Shown piece after piece: positions 1 through 6,022 of a stretch of DNA of 7,774 nt. The notes beneath the pieces were generated by a model. It was not told the DNA's origin. It searched no databases and saw only the letters and a program-made list of their open reading frames with translations. The stretch lies in NCBI GenBank assembly GCA_016932145.1, contig JAFGDI010000151.1, forward strand, positions 1-7,774, given 5' to 3'. Each line of letters begins with the position of its first letter. Position 1 is the first letter of the stretch. Source of the stretch: Sedimentisphaerales bacterium (GTDB taxonomy: Bacteria; Planctomycetota; Phycisphaerae; Sedimentisphaerales; SM23-30). Position numbers and translations under genes: made by a program.

Positions 1-805
1 AATTATCGCCATCACCCTGACGCGCTATGGTATTCTGGGCAACTATTACGCCATAACCATTTTGACTATCGCCCATACTCTCCCACACTACTGAACCTGT
101 CAGTAATAGCGTAACCAGTAATAATATACCACTGATAGCCAGAGCCGGTGTGTTTTTCTTTCTCATCAGCAGCATAACCGATACAACCACGCAAACCAGG
201 AACCAGCAGACCAGAGCCGCTGCATACCTGCCCTTGAGGCTGAAATCATAATGCCAGAAAAATAACATCTCCATAACCTTCTCTTCTACCGGCACAGGTA
301 TGCGATCAAGACGCAATGAACGGGCATAATTAAGATTACCTGCTATGTCGGCATTACCCGGAGCCAGCAGAGCAGCACGACGATAATTCACTATAGCACG
401 ACCAACATCTCCCTGTAAGAGCCAGGCATTAGCTATGTTATAATAAACATGCTCATTACTTATACCAAATTCATCTATTAACCGCTGATACTTTTCAATA
501 GCCCTTTCGTATAATACCGCCGCCTCGGAGCGGTCGGTAACACTAACATTATTAGCCTGGGTAAATGCCTGCTCCGCCTCATGCAATACGACCGAAGCAC
601 TTTCCGCCGGTGCTGCACTCTGAGCCATTACAGTACCAGCCAGCAGGCATATCAGCGCCAACATCATCATCTTTTTTATTATCATCATCGCAGATACCAT
701 TATTTCTTTTAATTGGTTACGCCTCCCCGGGAACACCAAACCCAGTCTCGACCAGAAACCGGCGTACTCAGAATTATTGCTATGAACTGTTAACTTTTCT
801 TCCAT
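1..805 (-). CDS. batE: BatE: TPR and SH3-like membrane protein (3' end outside window)
   Basis: Reading the minus strand from ATG at 805 gives 268 codons with no stop before the window edge, so the C-terminus is missing. Visible parts are: a 35-45 residue polar leader; a signal-like hydrophobic stretch at about 47-61 ending VMA|QS; a TPR-type helical region at about 72-165 (YYNIANAWLLQGD, RAIVNYRRAALLAPG); two membrane helices at about 192-214 and 220-240; and the start of a bacterial SH3-like domain from about 250 (GVIVAQNTIARQGDG). This order is the BatE pattern of the Bat operon. BatE is thought to act at the membrane as a scaffold with the other Bat proteins, but its exact role is unknown. 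The gene starts 5 bases after the batD stop and shares its Shine-Dalgarno with the batD terminus, so the two are probably translationally linked. The start is not certain: ATG at 700 would remove most of the leader but lacks a well-placed ribosome site. Confidence 0.88.
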   Translation of the reverse strand, partial: MEEKLTVHSNNSEYAGFWSRLGLVFPGRRNQLKEIMVSAMMIIKKMMMLALICLLAGTVMAQSAAPAESASVVLHEAEQAFTQANNVSVTDRSEAAVLYERAIEKYQRLIDEFGISNEHVYYNIANAWLLQGDVGRAIVNYRRAALLAPGNADIAGNLNYARSLRLDRIPVPVEEKVMEMLFFWHYDFSLKGRYAAALVCWFLVCVVVSVMLLMRKKNTPALAISGILLLVTLLLTGSVVWESMGDSQNGYGVIVAQNTIARQGDGDN

Positions 806-810
806 TGCGT

Positions 811-817
811 TCACCTT
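811..817 (-). promoter_or_regulatory. batE ribosome binding site within the batD stop
   Basis: The minus strand reads AAGGTGA here, followed by ACGCA and the batE ATG at 805. The TGA of this motif is the batD stop codon, so the ribosome site of batE is built into the last two batD codons plus its stop. This supports the start at 805 and suggests that ribosomes finishing batD initiate batE. Confidence 0.6.
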
Positions 818-2676
818 GCAACCTTGCCTTTCAACTGAGACTCGATCGACTTGACCAGGGCCGTAACTGCTTTCTTCTCTGGCAAATTGCCTGCTCCACC
901 TGCACCTCCGGCATAGCGGCTATGCTCAGCGTGTTCCAATATTGCACATAGGGAAGATATATGCTCCTGACTCACTCCGGCTTTACTCAACACCTCCCGA
1001 CAATCTGATGCAGTGAGACTCTGAGCTACCAGACCAAACTTGTCCGCTATATATTCACACACTATATCATGCAACGCAACTGCACATTTATCACTGCCTC
1101 TCTCCGGCAGTGAAGCCAAACCCTTTATAGCCTTGCCTGAGGCGCCGGCACACTTTCTGGCCCGCATCTTTTCCGGGGTCTTGACACCTGCCAGAGACAC
1201 ATACGCACTTATCACTACTAATACAAGCGGACCTGCTGTTCCGGCAAGCGACCACCAGCTCAGCAGCTCTTTACCAATAACAAAGGATCGATCATGCAAT
1301 ACTTCACCACCATAATGATTGGCCGCTATCTTCTGTTCGGTCTGTATCAGCTCGGTACTTAGATCTGAAACTGCCGCCGACCCTGAAGCATCTGCCTGCT
1401 CTATTATCCGGGCCGCCTGCACTTCGATTGCTATCGGCTCTGTTTTGGCCTCCTGATATTCACGATACTGATAGTTGAAATAAGGCAGGGTTATCGCCGG
1501 CACTTCGACCAGACCATCGGCACTGCTTCTTAAAGGACGAATTGTCTGGGTAAATTCCAGACCGTCCTGAGTCTGCTGCGGACTGGCCTGATCCGGCGGT
1601 ATCTTAAAATCACCAGACATAAACGACAGATCGGGCATCTTCACATCATCAAGCAGATTACCATTTCCACTTACCACTATCTTAAGGGTCAGCGGCGTAC
1701 CAACACTTATCTCAGATGGCGGGCTTACCAATTCTGCCCGTATAAAATACTTCATGCCCACCAGACCATAATAGCCCTCCGGCTTGCCGCTTTCCGGCAA
1801 TGGCCTGACATTGAGCTTGAGACTCTCAGCAGTGGCCTGAAAACGACCATAGGTCGGCTGACGAAAATGACGGTCAAAAAATGGGTCATTGAACGGACTG
1901 TTACGCCGGCCGCTGCTTGAACCTGTCTCCAGTATACAGGTCACACTTATCGGATCGATCTCTATCTCTCCTGCCTGACGCGGAATTATATACTTATTAA
2001 ACTCAACTATGTTTACCCGCTTACCCTTATAGTCGCCCGCTGTTATACTGGCAATTATCGTACCCAGCGAAGTATTCTCGATCGGCTGTACCTTGCCGCC
2101 ATTGTCCGGTGCCTCCAGATTACCAGTACGGAACATACTCTCGTCCATTATATCTGGCATATTAAAAGTATAATCAGCCAGAACATTAAGCGGTACATAC
2201 CATTTCACCATCAGGGCTACTGGCTGACCAACATAACATTCTCGAGCAGAAAGTTTCACTTCCAGGCCAATAGTATCGGTACTCTCTGGCTTCTTCACTT
2301 CTATCTGCACAGGCTGGGTCTTATAGTCTTTGCCATCTATCGCTACGGTCAGACCTGGTATGGTATAACTGCCTGCCGATGGGACATTAAGCGACCAACT
2401 GCTGACATACTCTGACTTATCTTCTATTACCCGGCCATTAATTATTATCTTACTCGATGATGAACCTGTTGAACTGCCCAGAAAATCAGGATTGAAACCT
2501 GATAACTGGCCGATCTCTAACTCGGGCGCAGATTTGCTGTTCTCGGCCACTACCTCCATGCGAAATTTCTCTCCGGCATAGATATCATCCTGTACCCGTA
2601 CAAATACATTTATCTGAGCCAGTACCGCAGAACTCAGCATCGTAATCATAATTATTGTTGCTATTATCTTTTTCAT
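811..2676 (-). CDS. batD: BatD family protein (oxygen-tolerance/Bat operon)
   Basis: A 621-residue protein with a classic signal peptide (MKKIIATIIMITMLSSAVLA|QI, cleavage near 20), a long extracytoplasmic beta-rich region (about 21-470), one membrane helix (about 474-497) and a basic then helical cytoplasmic tail (about 498-621). Family hallmarks are the VRVQDDIYAGEKF start, an acidic-aromatic segment NDPFFDRHF near 263-271, and a second repeat-like domain with VGTPLTLKIVVSGNGNL and MPDL near 325-350. Length and architecture match BatD. It probably forms the large envelope-exposed part of a Bat complex with BatA, BatB, BatC and BatE; no enzymatic activity is known. The tail has five cysteines (509, 531, 540, 559, 577) and a glycine-rich patch near 590-596. 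The start is fixed by the signal peptide and an in-frame TAA 36 bases upstream; the ribosome site is weak (GGAAAG about 12 bases away). It lies 91 bases after batC, so a separate start of transcription cannot be excluded. Confidence 0.93.
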   Translation of the reverse strand: MKKIIATIIMITMLSSAVLAQINVFVRVQDDIYAGEKFRMEVVAENSKSAPELEIGQLSGFNPDFLGSSTGSSSSKIIINGRVIEDKSEYVSSWSLNVPSAGSYTIPGLTVAIDGKDYKTQPVQIEVKKPESTDTIGLEVKLSARECYVGQPVALMVKWYVPLNVLADYTFNMPDIMDESMFRTGNLEAPDNGGKVQPIENTSLGTIIASITAGDYKGKRVNIVEFNKYIIPRQAGEIEIDPISVTCILETGSSSGRRNSPFNDPFFDRHFRQPTYGRFQATAESLKLNVRPLPESGKPEGYYGLVGMKYFIRAELVSPPSEISVGTPLTLKIVVSGNGNLLDDVKMPDLSFMSGDFKIPPDQASPQQTQDGLEFTQTIRPLRSSADGLVEVPAITLPYFNYQYREYQEAKTEPIAIEVQAARIIEQADASGSAAVSDLSTELIQTEQKIAANHYGGEVLHDRSFVIGKELLSWWSLAGTAGPLVLVVISAYVSLAGVKTPEKMRARKCAGASGKAIKGLASLPERGSDKCAVALHDIVCEYIADKFGLVAQSLTASDCREVLSKAGVSQEHISSLCAILEHAEHSRYAGGAGGAGNLPEKKAVTALVKSIESQLKGKVAR

Positions 2677-2767
2677 ATCAAACCAGATCTTTCCGCTATC
2701 AGCCTTTTATCTGCACCTTCTAATGCTCAACTGATCAAATACTTCCTGTTCTCAGGCCGCAGACATA
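2677..2767 (-). other. batC-batD intergenic gap, no clear element
   Basis: Ninety-one bases separate the batC stop from the batD start, the largest gap inside the bat cluster. I see no hairpin followed by a T-run, no good sigma70-type boxes and no small gene with a ribosome site. It could hold an internal promoter or a processing site, but nothing in the sequence shows it. Confidence 0.5.
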
Positions 2768-3679
2768 TCACCAGTCTTTCTTAACCGGCTGACGCTGCTT
2801 AATACGGATCTGCATCTGTTGCTCTTTCCGTTTCTTTTCATCTTCAATTATCCGGGCAGCCTGCGGGTCAACCTCCGGCTTTTGCTCCAGCTCCTGAGGC
2901 TCTGCGGCTTGCTGTTGCTCTGACTGAGTATCTCCCTGCTTTTGCTGCTCTTGTTCCTCTTGCTCGGCTTGGCCTTGCTCAGACTGCTCTTGTTGCTGTT
3001 GCTGACCCTGTTGCTCTTTTTCCTCTGATCGCTGCTCGGGCTGGCCCTGTTGCTCCTGCTGCTGATTATCATCAGACTGCTGCTGTTGCTGACCCTGCTG
3101 ACCATTTTGACTTTGCTGCTGATCCTGCTGCTCCTGATCTTTCTCGTTCTGCTCTTTATTGTCCTGACCCTGTTGCTGCTGTTGCTGCTGCTTGAGTATC
3201 TCTTTAAGCTCTCTTACTTTCTTGCGGGCCAGAGATATATTACCGGCCGCCTGCTCATCTTTTTTATTTAGGTCAAGGGCCTGACGGTAAAAGCTCGCAC
3301 TCTGCTCATAATCCTTTATCGCCTCCTGCGGGCTGCTCTGCTCTTTGGCCTGACCCTTCTGGAAATAACTGTTACCCAGATTATATTTGCTCCGGGCCGC
3401 TAACTGATTATCCTGACTATTATTTACCGCCTTATTATAATGGGCTATCGCCTGATCATAATCGCCCTGACGGTAAAAGCAGTTACCCTTATTATAGTCA
3501 ACATGGCCGGTACTGAGTTTTTCACTTTCCGTTATTGCATCATAAAGTTCCAGAGCATTATCATATTGCTTCTCCTGATACTGCTCATTACCCTGCTTCA
3601 CCAGCGACTCTGCCGATTCTGCCAGTAGCGTACCACTCATAAGACCTGCAATGATCAATCCTGACATATAGCCTTTCAT
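2768..3679 (-). CDS. batC: BatC: secreted TPR protein with glutamine-rich tail
   Basis: A 303-residue protein. Residues 1-20 form a signal peptide (GLIIAGLMSGTLLA|ES). Two clear TPR motifs follow at about 24-57 (KQGNEQYQEKQYDNALELYD) and 60-88 (YNKGNCFYRQGDYDQAIAHYN), with a third, extended one at about 97-140 (KYNLGNSYFQKG, then SFYRQALDLN). From about 164 to 266 roughly half the residues are glutamine, mixed with glutamate, aspartate, glycine and serine. The C-terminus returns to a family-like ending (AARIIEDEKKR and finally RQPVKKDW, resembling the K-D-W ending of many BatB/BatC TPR proteins). It probably sits in the periplasm as a protein-binding scaffold for the VWA proteins. The start overlaps the batB stop by ATGA and has a strong ribosome site. 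The long polyglutamine-type linker is the unusual part. Confidence 0.91.
   Translation of the reverse strand: MKGYMSGLIIAGLMSGTLLAESAESLVKQGNEQYQEKQYDNALELYDAITESEKLSTGHVDYNKGNCFYRQGDYDQAIAHYNKAVNNSQDNQLAARSKYNLGNSYFQKGQAKEQSSPQEAIKDYEQSASFYRQALDLNKKDEQAAGNISLARKKVRELKEILKQQQQQQQGQDNKEQNEKDQEQQDQQQSQNGQQGQQQQQSDDNQQQEQQGQPEQRSEEKEQQGQQQQQEQSEQGQAEQEEQEQQKQGDTQSEQQQAAEPQELEQKPEVDPQAARIIEDEKKRKEQQMQIRIKQRQPVKKDW
2882..3190 (-). repeat. Glutamine-codon low-complexity tract in batC
   Basis: On the minus strand this stretch is dominated by CAG and CAA codons (seen on the plus strand as repeated CTG and TTG triplets), encoding BatC residues about 164-266. Runs of up to seven glutamines occur at the start (residues 164-170), with several runs of three to five later. 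CAG and CAA are mixed, so the repeat is imperfect at DNA level. It is coding, in frame, and flanked by ordinary TPR and C-terminal sequence. Its length may vary between strains by slippage or recombination; that is inference. Confidence 0.85.
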
Positions 3680-4698
3680 TGCCTCTTCCTTTCACTTACC
3701 AGTATTTCTGCAAATAATAAAACCAAAGCCAGTGCCAGAAATATCTGAAATTTCTCGTCATAGCTTACCGCATCGGTCGTCGCTATATCTCTGGTCTGAG
3801 CCTTATCGATCATACGGCTGTATATCTTATCCAGCTCCAGCATAGTGCCGGGGGTATAGGCCCAGTATGCACCACCCGGGGTAGATACAGCTATCTCCTT
3901 CAGAGAATCATCCTGTAATTTCGTCCAGACTTCTGCACCTTCATACTTAAGATATTCACGACTACCTGCTCCTGCTATCGGAATACGAGAGCCTTCGATC
4001 TTATCGCCGATTCCTATTACAAAGATACGAACATCTTTTTCCGCTGCTTTTTTCGCCGCCTCCAGCGGGAAACTATCATGATCCTCGCCATCGGTTATCA
4101 ATATTATGTCGCGATACCTGTCTTCTGTTTCAGAGAAAACCTGCTCCGATGCCCGGCGGATAGCATCGCCGATCAGCGTTCCTCCCTGACTTATATAATC
4201 AGGGTTCAACTCTTCGACTGCCATGCTGACAAATGGGTAATCACGAGTCAGAGGGCATTTCACTGCCGTCGTACCGGCAAAAGCGATCAGGCCAACCCGG
4301 TCGCCTTTGAGCACTCCCAGCAGATCCTTTACCGCCATTTTTGCATGGGCCAGACGACTGGGGTACAGATCCTCTGCCAGCATACTGCGAGATACATCTA
4401 TCAGCAGCACTATATCTCTGCCCTTTTGCACTACCTGACGGGGTTGCGGATTCCAACCCGGCTGAGTCAATGCTATTACTATAGCTACTATCGACAGTAG
4501 TAATATCACGCCTTTGAACACCTGGCGGCCTGTACTCACCTGGCCATTGACCAGCTCTGCCAGAGAACCCTGCACAAAACGGGACAGAACCCGCCTTACC
4601 CGATAAAAACGCCAGAAATAGAAGCCCACTACTACCGGCAAGAGCCAGAGCAGCCACAAAGCCTCTATATTTTCCATTCTGTATTCTGCTATTTCCAT
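3676..4698 (-). CDS. batB: BatB: membrane-anchored von Willebrand factor A protein
   Basis: A 340-residue protein with two N-terminal membrane helices (about 12-29 and 61-78), a VWA domain (about 95-280) and a C-terminal helix (about 316-334). The metal-ion-dependent adhesion site is complete: DVSRS (D101, S103, S105), T174 in QGGTLIGD, and D203 in ITDGED. VWA domains bind partner proteins through a divalent metal at this site. With BatA it is thought to form the membrane core of the Bat complex, facing the TPR proteins. It follows batA by 83 bases and overlaps batC by ATGA. The start at 4698 has a weak ribosome site (AGAG); an in-frame ATG at 4677 gives MENIEALW, which puts the methionine directly before the first helix and is a fair alternative. 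Of 27 isoleucines, 19 use ATA by my hand count. Confidence 0.94.
   Translation of the reverse strand: MEIAEYRMENIEALWLLWLLPVVVGFYFWRFYRVRRVLSRFVQGSLAELVNGQVSTGRQVFKGVILLLSIVAIVIALTQPGWNPQPRQVVQKGRDIVLLIDVSRSMLAEDLYPSRLAHAKMAVKDLLGVLKGDRVGLIAFAGTTAVKCPLTRDYPFVSMAVEELNPDYISQGGTLIGDAIRRASEQVFSETEDRYRDIILITDGEDHDSFPLEAAKKAAEKDVRIFVIGIGDKIEGSRIPIAGAGSREYLKYEGAEVWTKLQDDSLKEIAVSTPGGAYWAYTPGTMLELDKIYSRMIDKAQTRDIATTDAVSYDEKFQIFLALALVLLFAEILVSERKRQ
3682..3690 (-). promoter_or_regulatory. batC ribosome binding site inside batB end
   Basis: The minus strand reads AGGAAGAGG just before CA-ATG of batC, inside the last batB codons. The AGGA core is 7 bases from the ATG. It is one of the strongest ribosome sites in the window and, with the ATGA overlap, fixes the batC start. 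Confidence 0.65.
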
Positions 4699-4781
4699 TT
4701 TTTTACTCTGCCAGTTATTACCGACATTAACTCAGGTTTTGGTCAACCGATATTTCTTTCCTGTATGATTCTTAATTACCA
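4699..4781 (-). other. batA-batB intergenic gap, no clear element
   Basis: Eighty-three bases between the batA stop and the batB start. Only a short 4-base inverted match (GGTT/AACC) was seen, too weak to call a terminator. The genes are probably cotranscribed through it. Confidence 0.5.
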
Positions 4782-5864
4782 TCACGGTATCCGACGGAAG
4801 ATCGTACTACTTAATACTATCTCCAGTAGTAACAAACCCAGTGCCGCCTTACCATAGTCATGATATTTCTCATCATATTCATCATAACTTATCGACTGGA
4901 TCTCACTTTTTTCCAGTTTATCGATCTTCTCAAACATTGCACGAAGCTCATCGCCATTATCTGCCCGACTATATTCGCCCCCTGTCTCGCTGGCAAACCA
5001 CTGCAATAATTTCTCATTAAAGTTATTCACCCGCATCATATCAAATATCGAGTTACCCTGACGAAGATTACCTCCTATACCTACTGTATAGATCTTGATT
5101 CCCCACTTCCTGGCCAGCTCTGCCGCATCTGGAGGATTATACTCGCCGCAATTCTGATCGCCATCAGTTAATAACACTACTACCTTGCTGCTTATCTCAA
5201 ATTCCGGCTGACCTTCTCGACCTTCATTACCAGCTATTGCCATAAGCCGGTCATTACGATCCTGAATCTCTACCTCGGCCTTATTCAGACGGGCCGCCGC
5301 CAATGCTATCGCATCACTTATCGCCGTTCCATCTTCCTGCTGGCTACTGGCTGTCTGTATCTCGCCCAGAAAATCCGTCAATATCTCCGGCGACTGCACC
5401 AGCGGACAGTTAGTATCAGCATACCGGGCAAAACTTATCAAGCCGATAAGGTCGTTGGGCCTGCCAGACAAACCATTACCACCCTTGATAAAGTCCTTTA
5501 ACACCGACTTGGCCGTATCTATACGACTTACTGCCGCGCCATTATACTCCATTAACTCATTCATACTACTGGACCGGTCCAGTACAACCTGCATTATTAC
5601 ACCTTTGGTCGAACTGAGACTGACTTTCTTACCCTCTTGTGGGCGGGCCAGAGCTATTATTATTAATCCTATGCAAAGCAACCGACATAAAACCAGCACG
5701 AAGCGACCATAAAACTTTATACCCTTGCCACTTACAGTCAATTCAGCAAATCGACCCACATATGAATATTTCAGCGAAGCATACCGGCCCGGTCTAATCA
5801 GAAACCAACCGGCAGGTATTAATAATATCAGTAATAGCAAGGTCAGCGGACTATTGAATTCCAT
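4782..5864 (-). CDS. batA: BatA: membrane-anchored von Willebrand factor A protein
   Basis: A 360-residue protein with helices at about 7-23 and 53-74, the conserved ALARPQ that follows the second helix in this family, a VWA domain (about 88-310) and a C-terminal helix (about 338-354). MIDAS residues are present: D96, S98 and S100 in DRSSS, T180 in DGTAISDA, and D234 in LLTDGDQNCGEYNP, the last stretch being typical of BatA. The protein probably binds partners through its metal site outside the membrane as part of the Bat complex. It is the first gene of the visible cluster and has a 158-base gap upstream, so it is the likely start of the operon. The ribosome site is weak (GAAG about 7 bases upstream). 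MoxR and DUF58 genes, often found before batA, are not next to it here. Among the first ten isoleucines, nine use ATA. Confidence 0.94.
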   Translation of the reverse strand: MEFNSPLTLLLLILLIPAGWFLIRPGRYASLKYSYVGRFAELTVSGKGIKFYGRFVLVLCRLLCIGLIIIALARPQEGKKVSLSSTKGVIMQVVLDRSSSMNELMEYNGAAVSRIDTAKSVLKDFIKGGNGLSGRPNDLIGLISFARYADTNCPLVQSPEILTDFLGEIQTASSQQEDGTAISDAIALAAARLNKAEVEIQDRNDRLMAIAGNEGREGQPEFEISSKVVVLLTDGDQNCGEYNPPDAAELARKWGIKIYTVGIGGNLRQGNSIFDMMRVNNFNEKLLQWFASETGGEYSRADNGDELRAMFEKIDKLEKSEIQSISYDEYDEKYHDYGKAALGLLLLEIVLSSTIFRRIP

Positions 5865-6022
5865 TTTTCTACTTCGCAGCCCCTATATCTTAAATTCATC
5901 TTATATAACACTTTAAAGATTCACACACGCTCATACCTGAGCATTTATATCTACGACCTTTCCCCCTGTTTTGTTCAAAAACACAGGCCTTTAACCTGAA
6001 TTTATTACTTTATACTACCTTT
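5865..6022 (-). other. umuC-batA intergenic region (likely bat promoter region)
   Basis: This 158-base gap is AT-rich, especially at 5885-5918 where TTATATAA (5901-5908) and AAATTC/CTTTAAAG stretches occur. It is the only sizeable non-coding space upstream of batA, so the bat promoter should lie here if the operon starts at batA. I could not find convincing -35/-10 pairs for sigma70 or the Bacteroidota TTTG/TAnnTTTG type. An imperfect inverted repeat at 5966-5988 (CCTGT...ACAGG arms with a bulge and a short loop) could end umuC transcription, but no T-run follows on the minus strand. Confidence 0.45.

Noticed and set aside
565..951. Plus-strand open frame of 128 codons across the batD-batE junction
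   Set aside because: Its protein has no recognisable motif and lies antisense to the well-supported BatE signal region and BatD terminus.
2848..3105. Minus-strand serine/arginine/lysine-rich frame inside batC
   Set aside because: It is an alternate-frame shadow of the same low-complexity tract, with no family resemblance or start signal.
3050..3271. Plus-strand open frame encoding a leucine-rich, membrane-like peptide
   Set aside because: It is the antisense image of the glutamine codons in batC (CAG/CAA read as CTG/TTG), has no ribosome site, and the opposite-strand gene is a clear TPR protein.
3283..3480. 15-base direct repeat CCTGACGGTAAAAGC occurring twice in batC
   Set aside because: Both copies encode the same FYRQ position of TPR-type helices, so it is explained by the protein repeat rather than by a DNA element.
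4241..4657. Minus-strand frame of 138 codons inside batB
   Set aside because: It is an out-of-frame reading of the VWA gene; the batB frame carries all the conserved residues.
5898..5925. sigma70-type promoter boxes upstream of batA
   Set aside because: TAAGAT-like and TGTGAA-like hexamers are about 16 bases apart, but the -35 match is very poor; not strong enough to annotate as a site.
5966..5988. Inverted repeat as an intrinsic terminator of umuC
   Set aside because: The stem needs a bulge, is mostly A-T pairs internally, and no T-run follows on the minus strand; kept only as a note in the intergenic entry.
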